The notes below the pieces were generated by a model. That model saw only the letters and a list, made by a program, of their open reading frames with translations, was not told the DNA's origin and ran no database searches. 64,000 nucleotides of DNA from an uncultured Collinsella sp. (GTDB taxonomy: Bacteria; Actinomycetota; Coriobacteriia; Coriobacteriales; Coriobacteriaceae): NCBI GenBank assembly GCA_934668875.1, contig CAKUON010000008.1, positions 62,001-126,000 of the forward strand, in the 5' to 3' direction. A program made the translations under genes and the position numbers. This document shows positions 50,551-60,452 of the stretch, piece after piece; position 1 is the first letter of the stretch; each line of letters opens with the position of its first letter.

Positions 50551-50694
50551 TTATTGTCCCACATGCGACATAGTCCACAGCATTCCAATGCAAAGCACCG
50601 CCATCAATCCCGTGCACACGGCAGCGATCACAGAATCACTCATACGCCTTCCCAACGACCGTGGCTCGCGCGTCTGCTCTACTCCGTACATCAT
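50551..50694 (-). CDS. 47-residue membrane protein
   Basis: The frame encodes MMYGVEQTREPRSLGRRM, a hydrophobic stretch (VIAAVCTGLMAVLCIGMLW, about residues 22-40) and a short tail. A strong ribosome site AAGGAGGAG lies two bases before the double ATG, the main reason for calling it a gene. Basic residues before the helix suggest an N-in orientation. Function unknown. It is upstream of rsmJ on the same strand. Confidence 0.6.
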   Translation of the reverse strand: MMYGVEQTREPRSLGRRMSDSVIAAVCTGLMAVLCIGMLWTMSHVGQ

Positions 50695-50921
50695 GGCTCC
50701 TCCTTCGGTCCAGCCCTTACCATGGCCCCATCATCGCAGCGCCGCGCATACGCTGCCATCGATTTGGCTTACGCCCAGCTTTCCTTTTTGAAAGGTTGGT
50801 GGCGCCGGCAAGAAGCGCTTTCAAACGCACGCATCGCCCCGTTGAACTACAATGTGCTTCACCATATGTGCAGCACATGGGGCGCGCCAGATTAACCGCG
50901 CCCGCATCGAAAGGACGTACC

Positions 50922-51323
50922 ATGAGCGCCGCTCGCAAGACACTCAAAATCCTTGCCCTGATCTATTTTGTTCTGGGCATCGCCAGCCTCGTTATCGGAA
51001 TCGCCGGCATCGCGACCGGCAAGCTCGAATCCACCTATGGACCGAACGCCATGCTTGCCGCCGTCATCATTATCGCCAAGGGCCTTGTCGACCTTGCCGC
51101 AGGTGTCGCGGGCATTAAGGGTGCCAACAAACCTTCGCAGGTGGACGGCGCGTTTAAACTTGGTATCGTTGCCGCGGTCGCCACGCTTGCCCAGGCGGTG
51201 CTCACGCTTCCCGCACTCGGCGGCGACGCCATCAACTATGGCGCCTTTGTCATCGTGGTGTACGACCTGTTCTTTGTTCAGCAGGCACACGCCGTTAAGG
51301 CCGAGAACAAGGATCGCCTGTAG
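50922..51323 (+). CDS. Small four-helix membrane protein, function unknown
   Basis: 133 residues with four predicted membrane helices (ILALIYFVLGIASLVIG, MLAAVIIIAKGLVDLAAG, LGIVAAVATLAQAVLTL, GAFVIVVYDLFFV) and a lysine-rich end. No family recognised. GAAAGGACG precedes the ATG. Confidence 0.75.
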   Translation: MSAARKTLKILALIYFVLGIASLVIGIAGIATGKLESTYGPNAMLAAVIIIAKGLVDLAAGVAGIKGANKPSQVDGAFKLGIVAAVATLAQAVLTLPALGGDAINYGAFVIVVYDLFFVQQAHAVKAENKDRL

Positions 51324-51360
51324 GCACCAGTTCTCATATCCCTTACAACAAGCAACAAGA

Positions 51361-51394
51361 AGGGCCGATCGCGCAGCAACGCGGTCGGCCCTTT
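51361..51394 (+). terminator. Intrinsic terminator
   Basis: AGGGCCGATCGCG pairs with CGCGGTCGGCCCT (one G-U pair), followed by TTT. It terminates the small membrane-protein gene. Confidence 0.75.
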
Positions 51395-51412
51395 ACGTTT
51401 GCCCGGATAAAA

Positions 51413-51444
51413 CCTGTCAAAATAAACCTGTCCCTTTTTGGCAG
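51413..51444. repeat. TGTCCC-family repeat, single copy
   Basis: CCTGTCAAAATAAACCTGT continues with CCCTTTTTGGCAG, the same unit as the arms at 30743-30844. It ends exactly at the stop codon (51445-51447) of the rlmA gene. Confidence 0.75.
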
Positions 51445-52257
51445 TTAGTGGCGGTACTCGGCGATGATGAAGTCGATGTCCGTTTGGAGGGTATCGAGGT
51501 TTGCCAGGCGCTCTTTGTCCGCCGGACGCGTGCGGTAGTAGTACGGCGTCATCTGGAATACGGCCTCGATGTCCGCCTGCGTCTGGAGGGTGATCGACGC
51601 CGTCACGCGCTGTGTGCCTACGAGCTCAAGCTCGGCGGTATGCGGCAGTTTTTCGTCGTTGAGGTACGGAGTGTCGTAGAGCACTTCCTTGAGCCCAAAG
51701 AGATGGCGCGCACCCGGGATCACGGTGTAGAGCGAGCCCTCGGGCGCCAGCACGCGGGCAAACTCGCGCTCGTTAAAGGGAGCAAAAAGCTCGGTCACCA
51801 TGTCGAACGAGCCATCCGCCACGGGGATGTCCTTCATGTTGGCGACGAAATACGTCGCGCCGCCTCGCTTGGCAGCCAGGCGCACCATTTCCTTGCCCAG
51901 GTCAAACCCGTAGGCATCAACGTTCGGCACCGAGCCCATGGCACTTGTGTAGTAGCCCTCGCCACAGCAGATGTCGAGCAAGTTCAGCGACTTGCCCGTA
52001 GACGCCCCGCGCTCAGCCGCTCGATCGCGCACCAACTCGACCATCGCATCGCGCAACGGCGCATAGTAGTCGCGATTCAGAAAGTCACGACGGCTGCGCG
52101 CCTGCGACTTGGGATCGCCCATGGAGTCGCCGCTCTTGGACGAGCGCAACAGGTACAGGTAGCCCTCGCGCGCACGGTCAAATCGGTGTCCGCCCGCGCA
52201 TGCAGCACCGCGCTCGTCGTCCACCAACGGTTCATGGCAAACGGGACACAACAACAT
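51445..52257 (-). CDS. rlmA: 23S rRNA G745/G748-type methyltransferase RlmA
   Basis: 270 residues. An N-terminal zinc finger (CPVCHEP, CAGGHRFD) precedes REGYLYLL and the SAM-binding LLDICCGEGYY and MKDIPVADGSFDMV motifs. RlmA methylates N1 of G745 or G748 in 23S rRNA; the G748 form (RlmAII) gives tylosin tolerance in some Gram-positives. AAGGAG precedes the ATG. Confidence 0.9.
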   Translation of the reverse strand: MLLCPVCHEPLVDDERGAACAGGHRFDRAREGYLYLLRSSKSGDSMGDPKSQARSRRDFLNRDYYAPLRDAMVELVRDRAAERGASTGKSLNLLDICCGEGYYTSAMGSVPNVDAYGFDLGKEMVRLAAKRGGATYFVANMKDIPVADGSFDMVTELFAPFNEREFARVLAPEGSLYTVIPGARHLFGLKEVLYDTPYLNDEKLPHTAELELVGTQRVTASITLQTQADIEAVFQMTPYYYRTRPADKERLANLDTLQTDIDFIIAEYRH

Positions 52258-52448
52258 GGCAACTCCTTAGCGCGAACAACACAACGCCCACCATTGTCGC
52301 ACGCCTTCCCCACCTAGTCATAGAAGAGACAAGGAGTGTCCCCAACTGCCAGCAGAAAAGGAACGTCCCTAAGTGCCGGCTGGCTGCATTAGGAGTATCA
52401 TCGTCTGCGCAAATAAGCACGGAAAAGCATATTAGAGATTGAGAGCGT

Positions 52449-53831
52449 ATGGCAGACACCGCATCTAAGCACATTGACATGACCACCGGCTCGCTGTGGC
52501 GCAATATTCCCCTGTTCGCCTTCCCCGTGGCCGCCACGAGCATCTTGGAGCAGCTGTCGAACCTCATCGCCACGGTCATCATCGGTAACTTCTCGGGCGA
52601 CCAGGGAACCCTCGCCATGGCGGCGGTCGGCTCCAATGTTCCGCTTACCAGTCTTATGCTCAACCTGTTTATCGGCATGTCGCTTGGCTCCAACGTGGTC
52701 ATCGCCAACGCCATCGGCCGCAACGACCAGGACATGGTCAAACGCGCCGTCCATACCTCGATTCTTATGGCACTTGTGGGCTTTGTCGTCATCGCACTGG
52801 GCGAGATCTTTGCCGAGCCCATGCTCGCTGCGCTCAACGTGCCTGCCGAGACCATGCCGCTCGCTTCGCTCTACCTGCGCGTCTTTTTGCTCAGCATGCC
52901 CTCGATCTTGCTCTACAACTTTGAGGCCGCGATCTTCCGCTCCGTCGGCATCACCCGCATGCCGCTGCAGGCACTTGCCGTGTCCACCGTCCTTAACATT
53001 GGCCTGGACCTCATCTTTGTCCCCGTACTCCACTGGGGCGTCGCGGGCGTCGCCATCGCCACCGCCATCGCCTACACCGTCAGCGCCGCTACGCTCTTTA
53101 TCCGCCTGCTCAAGACCGACTCCGTCGTTCGCGTCACCCCACGCGACCTTGCCATCGACCCCGTCGCCCTCAAGCGCATCGTCAAGATCGGCCTGCCCGC
53201 CGGCATCCAAAGCGCCGTCTTTGCCGTCGCCAACATCATCATCCAGTCCGCCATCAACAGCTTGGGCACCGAGGTCATGGCGGCATCGAGCGCCGCCATG
53301 AGCCTGGAGTACGTGTGCTACAACCTGCTCAACAGCTTTAGCCAGGCTTGCACCACCTTTGTGGGGCAAAACCACGGCGCTCGCCAGATCGACCGTTGCA
53401 CCAAGACCCTTAAGGTCTGCCTGGTCGAAGGTGGCATCGTCGCGCTCACTACCATCGTTATCATCGTCGGTCTGGGGCGCGAGATCCTAGCGCTGTTTAA
53501 TAGCGACCCCAACATCGTCTCGATCGGCTATATCCGCGTGTGCTCGATCTTCCCGGCATACGCCTTTAGCATGTTTTACGAAAACATGTCCGGCTACCTG
53601 CGCGGCTTTGGCATCTCGCTCATGCCCGCCCTCATCACCATGATCTGCGTCTGCGGCATTCGCTTCTATTGGGTATTCTGCGTGTTCCCGCACTTCCGTA
53701 CCTTTGCGAACATCATGATGGTCTATCCCATCAGCCTGGGCACCACAGCGTTCTTTATGGTCGTGGCGGTCTTGCTCTGCCACCCGGCACGCACCTATCG
53801 TGTCACCCAAGCTAATGCGACAGCCCGCTAA
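52449..53831 (+). CDS. MATE-family efflux transporter
   Basis: 460 residues with twelve membrane segments, containing the MATE pattern GSLWRNIPLFAFPVAATSILEQLSNLI at the N-terminus, and the second repeat around LKRIVKIGLPAGIQSAVF. Such transporters expel cationic drugs or metabolites using Na+ or H+. GAGAG precedes the ATG. A repeat remnant with GTGTCCCC and ACGTCCC lies in the intergenic interval upstream. Confidence 0.92.
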   Translation: MADTASKHIDMTTGSLWRNIPLFAFPVAATSILEQLSNLIATVIIGNFSGDQGTLAMAAVGSNVPLTSLMLNLFIGMSLGSNVVIANAIGRNDQDMVKRAVHTSILMALVGFVVIALGEIFAEPMLAALNVPAETMPLASLYLRVFLLSMPSILLYNFEAAIFRSVGITRMPLQALAVSTVLNIGLDLIFVPVLHWGVAGVAIATAIAYTVSAATLFIRLLKTDSVVRVTPRDLAIDPVALKRIVKIGLPAGIQSAVFAVANIIIQSAINSLGTEVMAASSAAMSLEYVCYNLLNSFSQACTTFVGQNHGARQIDRCTKTLKVCLVEGGIVALTTIVIIVGLGREILALFNSDPNIVSIGYIRVCSIFPAYAFSMFYENMSGYLRGFGISLMPALITMICVCGIRFYWVFCVFPHFRTFANIMMVYPISLGTTAFFMVVAVLLCHPARTYRVTQANATAR

Positions 53832-53858
53832 ACACCGCACTCAACGTCACGCCAGTCA

Positions 53859-54725
53859 TTAATTGACAATATGCGAGCTCATATAGTCGATAAAACGCCT
53901 CGTGGCGATAGGCATGGTGTCCCAGCTGCGCCAAGCTGCCACCACGTCGCGCGAGGGAGCATGCACGATGGGACGCACGCGAATATCGGCCCGCATGCCC
54001 TCGACGGTACGGCGATACAGCACACTTACGCCTAGGCCCTCCTCCACCATCGCCATGATGGTGTAGTCGTCGGTGACCTCACTCGTCACGTGCGGCGACA
54101 GCCCGTGCGCCGCGAATGCATCGAGCACCAGGCTCTGCTCTCCCTCATCCAGCAGCACAAATGGCTCGGACGCCAGGTCGGCGAGCGTTACCTTTTCCTT
54201 TGCCTCCAGCGGATGCGCTGCCGGCAACAGCGCAACCAACTCGTCGTGATAGACCACGCGCTTCTCGAGCCCCGCGGTAAATCCGCGTGCCGTAAAGCAA
54301 AAGTCAACCACGCCATCGTGCACCCACTGGGCGTTGCGCGTGTAATCGCCCTGCTTGAGGGTAAAGTGCACGCCCGGATGCAGAGCCCCAAAGTCGCGAA
54401 TCACGCGCGGCAATACGGTGCGGCTCACGTTAGTAAACGTCGCGATTCGAATATCAGTCGAGGAGAGTCCCAGCAACTCCTGACGCTTGCCCTCAAGCTC
54501 GGCCTCGGCAGTCACAATCTGGCGCAGATACGGCAGATATTGTTTACCGTCGCGCGTAAGCGAAACGCCCTGCTTACCGCGCTCGATAAGCGTGGTACCC
54601 AGCTCGCGCTCGAGTGCCTTGACGGCCTGGCTCACCGCACTTTGCGTATAGCCCAGCTCGTCCGCCGCGCCCTTAAGACTGCCGCGATCGACCACCATAC
54701 AAACAATCTGATACCGCGATGCCAT
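53859..54725 (-). CDS. LysR-family regulator, pair 2
   Basis: 288 residues. Helix-turn-helix RGSLKGAADELGYTQSAVSQAVKALEREL and an effector-binding domain. GGAGG precedes the ATG. Divergent from an EamA transporter gene, repeating the layout at 15761-17648; the LysR proteins also share segments such as AIMAMVEEGLGVSVL, so the two pairs are likely paralogous. Confidence 0.9.
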   Translation of the reverse strand: MASRYQIVCMVVDRGSLKGAADELGYTQSAVSQAVKALERELGTTLIERGKQGVSLTRDGKQYLPYLRQIVTAEAELEGKRQELLGLSSTDIRIATFTNVSRTVLPRVIRDFGALHPGVHFTLKQGDYTRNAQWVHDGVVDFCFTARGFTAGLEKRVVYHDELVALLPAAHPLEAKEKVTLADLASEPFVLLDEGEQSLVLDAFAAHGLSPHVTSEVTDDYTIMAMVEEGLGVSVLYRRTVEGMRADIRVRPIVHAPSRDVVAAWRSWDTMPIATRRFIDYMSSHIVN

Positions 54726-54784
54726 CGTGCCTCCACATCGATGTAGCTATAAAACGTTTTGCCAGGGCTTTTTCTGCCAACATT

Positions 54785-54803
54785 AGTATTTCTTAATCAT
54801 ACT
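54785..54803. promoter_or_regulatory. Likely LysR binding site, pair 2
   Basis: AGTAT (54785-54789) and ATACT (54799-54803) form an inverted repeat with a 9-base spacer between the divergent genes. Confidence 0.45.
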
Positions 54804-54883
54804 GAAGATACATTCGCTTTACTACATCCACATCTGGGAGCAGAATCCTTTTTACGAAACCGTTCTGTAACAAAAGGAGTCCC

Positions 54884-55786
54884 ATGGATCGCAAAAAAGC
54901 AATCGCGCTCTCATTTTCCGTTCCCGTCGCATGGGGCTTTTCGTACCCCCTCATGAAGATTGGCATGGACAGCATGAACGCCACGAGTATCGTCGCGCTA
55001 CGCTGTATCATCGCCTTTGCGGCCTGCCTGCTGCTCTTCCACAAGCGCGCTTTCCGCATCAATCGCGACCTTATGGTCCGCGCCGCCATCATCGGCGCCA
55101 TTATGGCAACCGAGCTCACCTGCATGTGCCTGGGCTCCAGCCTCACCTCCGCCTCCACCGCCGGCTTTTTGCAGAGCCTGACGGTCGTGATCGTGCCGTT
55201 TGCCAACGCCGCCCTGCTGCGTCGCGCCCCCGAGCGCAAGGTGCTCGTCGGCACCGCCATCGTCACCTGCGGTATGTTGCTGCTCTCGGGCGCCGACTTT
55301 ACCAGCCTGAATCCCGGTGCGATCATTATGCTGCTCTCGGCCTTTGTCTATGCCGGCCACATCATTGTGGCGAAGCGCTTTGTCGAAGATGTCGACCCGC
55401 TGGCTTTGGGCGTTTGGCAGCTGGGCTTTGGCGGCCTGTTCTCGGGCATCGCCGCGTTCGTCTTTGGCGGTTTCACGCTTCCCGGCACGCCGGGCGAGGT
55501 CGTAGTCGTCGTTGCCCTCGCACTCATCTGCTCTGCCTATGGCTTTATCACCCAGACGCTCGTGCAGCCCCACGTGCCCGCCGAGACCACCGGCTTTGCC
55601 TTCTCGCTGGAGCCGGTCTGCTCCGCCGTCTTCTCGTTCTTCCTGGTCGGCGAGGTCCTGAGCCCCATCGCCTTCTTTGGCGCCGCCCTCATCCTCACCG
55701 GCGTGATGGTGGCAACCGTCGAGCTCCCGTGCCTTCGCTCGCAAGGACACGCTCACATGGCAGGAGCGCCCGAGCGCGTCTCGTAG
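54884..55786 (+). CDS. EamA/DMT-family transporter, pair 2
   Basis: 300 residues, ten membrane segments in two EamA repeats (VAWGFSYPLMKIGMDSMNAT and the second half from GAIIMLLSAFVYAGHIIVAKR). Probably exports a metabolite or amino acid. AAAAGGAG precedes the ATG. Divergent from the LysR gene, as in pair 1. Confidence 0.9.
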   Translation: MDRKKAIALSFSVPVAWGFSYPLMKIGMDSMNATSIVALRCIIAFAACLLLFHKRAFRINRDLMVRAAIIGAIMATELTCMCLGSSLTSASTAGFLQSLTVVIVPFANAALLRRAPERKVLVGTAIVTCGMLLLSGADFTSLNPGAIIMLLSAFVYAGHIIVAKRFVEDVDPLALGVWQLGFGGLFSGIAAFVFGGFTLPGTPGEVVVVVALALICSAYGFITQTLVQPHVPAETTGFAFSLEPVCSAVFSFFLVGEVLSPIAFFGAALILTGVMVATVELPCLRSQGHAHMAGAPERVS

Positions 55787-55874
55787 ACCCCACTCTTCAT
55801 GCAGCCGCGGCATAAAGGCAACCGGTGCACCTTTACAATAGATGCCAACAGAGCATCTGCCGTAAAGGAGCCCC

Positions 55875-56600
55875 ATGGACACCGCAACTCGCGACCGCAA
55901 CATAGCAACTTGGTTGGGCGATGCGCCGCAGCCGGTACGTGACACAACGAACCAGCTGCTCGAGCGCATCGCCCTTTTACGTGCCGAGCAAACCATCTAC
56001 CCGGCACAAGACGACATCCTCAATGCCCTCGCCTATACGCCGGCCAACCAGGTCAAGGTTGTCATCTTGGGTCAAGACCCCTATCACGGACCCAACCAGG
56101 CCATGGGGCTGTCGTTCTCGGTCCCCGCGTCGCAAACCAAGTTGCCGCCGAGCCTGCGCAACATCTATAAGGAACTCAACGCCGATCTGGGTTGCCCCAT
56201 TCCCGCCACGGGAGACCTAACCCCATGGGCACAACAGGGCGTCCTGCTCCTCAACACGACGCTCACCGTGCGCGAGCATGCCGCCAACTCGCACGCCAAG
56301 CTGGGCTGGAGCACCCTGACCGATTACGTCATCGAGCGCTGCTGTCAGCTGCCCCAGCCGGTCGTCTTTTTGGCATGGGGTCGCTTTGCCCAGCAGATGG
56401 TCGAGGGCAAGCTCGCCGCGACCGGCGCGGGAAAGGCAACCGGCAAGTTCTGTCTGGCCTCTACGCACCCCTCGCCGCTTTCGGCCAACCGTGCCACGGC
56501 AGAACTCCCCGCTTTTATGGGGTCGCGTCCCTTCTCGGCAGCCAATCGGCTACTCGAACAGCGCGGCTCGGCCCCCGTCAACTGGACTTGCCTCGGCTAA
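55875..56600 (+). CDS. ung: Uracil-DNA glycosylase
   Basis: 241 residues. It removes uracil from DNA. GQDPYHGP (with the catalytic Asp) and THPSPLSA (active-site His) are intact, and LLLNTTLTV is the uracil-contacting region. AAAGGAG precedes the ATG. Confidence 0.96.
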   Translation: MDTATRDRNIATWLGDAPQPVRDTTNQLLERIALLRAEQTIYPAQDDILNALAYTPANQVKVVILGQDPYHGPNQAMGLSFSVPASQTKLPPSLRNIYKELNADLGCPIPATGDLTPWAQQGVLLLNTTLTVREHAANSHAKLGWSTLTDYVIERCCQLPQPVVFLAWGRFAQQMVEGKLAATGAGKATGKFCLASTHPSPLSANRATAELPAFMGSRPFSAANRLLEQRGSAPVNWTCLG

Positions 56601-56615
56601 AAATCGATACATCAA

Positions 56616-56649
56616 AAACGCGCCCGACGGCTTTCCATCGGGCGCGTTT
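56616..56649. terminator. Terminator after ung
   Basis: AAACGCGCCCGA and TCGGGCGCGTTT form a 12-bp stem between convergent genes. Confidence 0.85.
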
Positions 56650-56650
56650 C

Positions 56651-57331
56651 CTATTCGGGCCAAATAAATTGTGTGCGGCCGGCCTCGCCGCCATCGATCA
56701 GCAGGCTCTGCCCGGTCATAAAACGGTTGGTCACGCCCACAAAGTAGATCCACTCGGCGATCTCTTGGGCGGTGGCCCAGCGTTTAAGCGGCGTGAGCTC
56801 CATAATCTGGTTCCACAGGCGTTCGTCTTCCATCACGCAACGGTTGAGCGGCGTGATAACGCCGCCCGGGTCCACACTGTTGGCGATGGCCTGCGGCGCC
56901 AGGCGGTTTGCAAGGTTCTTGGTGTAGGCGATAACGCCACCCTTGCTGGCAGCATAGGCGGGAAACTCCGATCCCGTATGTCCGCTCGCCGACCCCACAT
57001 TGACCACGGATTGGATAGCAGGCGCTGGCTTGGCGGCAAGCCCCTCTCCCACAAAGGCGTAGCGCTCGGTCACGTTGATGGTGCCACGCAGGTTGGCGGC
57101 AATGTCATCGGCCGAATCCTGTACACCGGCAACGTTCACGATTACCTGAGGCTCAAGGTCGCCTGGAAACGAGTTAGGCTCGCGGACATCAACGATCAGA
57201 TGGCGGTAGCGCTCGTGTTCGATCGCCGCCGGCAGCAGATCAAAGCCCACGACCTCGTGACCCTCGTCCAAAAAGCGCTGCACACACGCGGTTCCGATAC
57301 CGCCCGAGGCGCCCGTGATCAAAACCCGCAT
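56651..57331 (-). CDS. Short-chain dehydrogenase/reductase
   Basis: 226 residues. The nucleotide loop TGASGGIGTA is N-terminal, the catalytic YAASKGG is near residue 130, and DGGEAG closes the fold. Substrate unknown. AAGGAG precedes the ATG. It starts 9 bases after the end of the VUT-family gene on the same strand, so it is in the same operon. Confidence 0.9.
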   Translation of the reverse strand: MRVLITGASGGIGTACVQRFLDEGHEVVGFDLLPAAIEHERYRHLIVDVREPNSFPGDLEPQVIVNVAGVQDSADDIAANLRGTINVTERYAFVGEGLAAKPAPAIQSVVNVGSASGHTGSEFPAYAASKGGVIAYTKNLANRLAPQAIANSVDPGGVITPLNRCVMEDERLWNQIMELTPLKRWATAQEIAEWIYFVGVTNRFMTGQSLLIDGGEAGRTQFIWPE

Positions 57332-57340
57332 ACTTGCTCC

Positions 57341-58063
57341 TTAGGCGGTCGCGTGGCGCTCGAGGTACTCGGAGCCCACATTCTCACGCTCCCAGCCGCG
57401 CACGACCTTGTAGCCCACGGGGCTCAGGAAGACCTCGCACAGCAGCTCGGCAACAGCGCCGGTCAGCGAGCACATAAGGACTTGCACCCAGGTCCAACCA
57501 AAGAACGTGTGGCTTACCACAATGGCAAAGACCAAGTTGTCGATAAACTGGCCAACACCCGTGGACACATAGGAGCGGAAGGCGAAGCTCGCAAAGTTAT
57601 TCTTTTTGAGCATGCGGCCGAGCGACTGGTTGAGCGTGGAGTTAACCACGGCAGAAACGAGCATTGCCAGCGAAGAGCCCAGCACCACGTACCAGGTGCC
57701 GCCGATGGTAGCGTTGAGCGCGGTGTTGACCTCGATCATGCCCGTGTCGTAGTAGGCGCCCCACATGCCGGGCGTGAGCGAGCATGCCCAAAAGCACAGG
57801 CTCACGGCCAGGTTGACCAGCAGCGCGAGGATAGAGATTTTGATGGATGCCTTGGCGCCAAAGCGCTTGCAGATCATGTCCTGGCACAAAAACGAAACCC
57901 AGCTCACCACAAAGCCGCAATCGAGTGCCAGATACGGCAGGCTGATAAGCTCTTTGTTGGCCAGCAGGTTCATCATGATGACGCTCACGAAAAACAGCGA
58001 AACCGTTGCCGCGGGAATGCTCCGCAACAGGACCTTGTAGTCCTCCATGACCTTCTTGATCAT
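57341..58063 (-). CDS. VUT/QPTR-family transporter (YhhQ-like)
   Basis: 240 residues with six membrane helices (LLRSIPAATVSLFFVSVIMMN, ALDCGFVVSWVSFLCQDMI). Members of the VUT/QPTR family import queuosine precursors such as preQ0/preQ1, or related purine-like compounds. AAAGGAG precedes the ATG. A possible preQ1 aptamer lies upstream, which would support that function, but the aptamer call is tentative. Confidence 0.82.
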   Translation of the reverse strand: MIKKVMEDYKVLLRSIPAATVSLFFVSVIMMNLLANKELISLPYLALDCGFVVSWVSFLCQDMICKRFGAKASIKISILALLVNLAVSLCFWACSLTPGMWGAYYDTGMIEVNTALNATIGGTWYVVLGSSLAMLVSAVVNSTLNQSLGRMLKKNNFASFAFRSYVSTGVGQFIDNLVFAIVVSHTFFGWTWVQVLMCSLTGAVAELLCEVFLSPVGYKVVRGWERENVGSEYLERHATA

Positions 58064-58121
58064 TATGTACTCCTTTGGTTTTAGGTTTAACGAGCAGGAT
58101 ATCGGACCCGAACTGCTCGGA
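58064..58121 (-). ncRNA. Possible preQ1-I-like riboswitch
   Basis: On the minus strand CGAGCAG (58119-58113) and CTGCTCG (58097-58091) pair around a loop containing TTCGGGTCC, followed by an A/C-rich tail TTAAACCTAAAACC that runs into AAAGGAG. GGT in the loop and ACC in the tail could form the H-type pseudoknot of preQ1-I aptamers, which hides the ribosome site. The consensus match is incomplete. Confidence 0.35.
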
Positions 58122-58219
58122 CGCCCCGGTCTTGAAACGACGGTGGGTATGATAGCCGCTTATACGGCATCAGGCAAGTAAACGGCGCGGCAGCCCCGCA
58201 GGGCCACCGCGCCGATGCG

Positions 58220-59833
<1,614 letters not shown>

Positions 59834-59970
59834 GCGGATCCTTTCTTGCATTGAGTGCATTACGTCGATGTAACCGCCCTATTGTAGCCGCGAAATCCCG
59901 ATCTAGGGCGCCTATCAGGACAAATTCATCAGTCAGGGCCCGGGCAGCCGGCCCAATCCGAATTTATCTC

Positions 59971-60021
59971 TTGCGTAACTGTGCATAGTGTATATATACT
60001 GTGCTTACCGGTTATATACAC
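59971..60021 (+). promoter_or_regulatory. Promoter and YtrA-type operator
   Basis: TTGCGT (59971-59976) and TATACT (59995-60000) are 18 bases apart. An inverted repeat GTGTATATA (59988-59996) and TATATACAC (60013-60021) overlaps the -10, as expected for a GntR/YtrA-type repressor. Confidence 0.5.
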
Positions 60022-60048
60022 GTGTAGCCCATCAGCTAAGGAGCCGCT

Positions 60049-60429
60049 GTGGACATCATCCTATCCAATTCGAGCGACAAGCCCATCTACGAGCAGATAT
60101 CCTCGCAGGTCAAAGCTCAGATACTCTCGGGGACACTCGCTGCGGGAGCCAAACTCCCCAGCATCCGTGCGCTTGCCAGCGACCTGGGTGTGAGCGTCAT
60201 CACCACCAAGCGCGCCTACGCCGACCTGGAGCAACTTGGGTTTATCTGCACCGTGCAAGGCAAAGGCTGCTTTGTCGCCGAGGGCAACCAAGAGCTCTTG
60301 CGCGAAAACCAGCTCTGCCATGTCGAAGAGCTGCTTGCGCAGGCAACGACACAGGCAGAAGCCCTGGGCGTCACGCGCGAGAAACTGCACGAAATGCTCG
60401 ACCTTGTTGCCCCCGAAACCATGCAGTAG
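60049..60429 (+). CDS. GntR-family regulator, YtrA subfamily
   Basis: 126 residues, a winged helix (DKPIYEQISSQVKAQILSGTLAAGAKLPSIRALA) plus a short helical tail, as in YtrA. YtrA-type regulators control adjoining ABC transporters and respond to cell-wall stress. GTG start with AAGGAG upstream. First gene of an operon with an ABC ATPase and a permease. Confidence 0.9.
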   Translation: MDIILSNSSDKPIYEQISSQVKAQILSGTLAAGAKLPSIRALASDLGVSVITTKRAYADLEQLGFICTVQGKGCFVAEGNQELLRENQLCHVEELLAQATTQAEALGVTREKLHEMLDLVAPETMQ

Positions 60430-60452
60430 CCATCTGCAAGAAAGGCTATACC

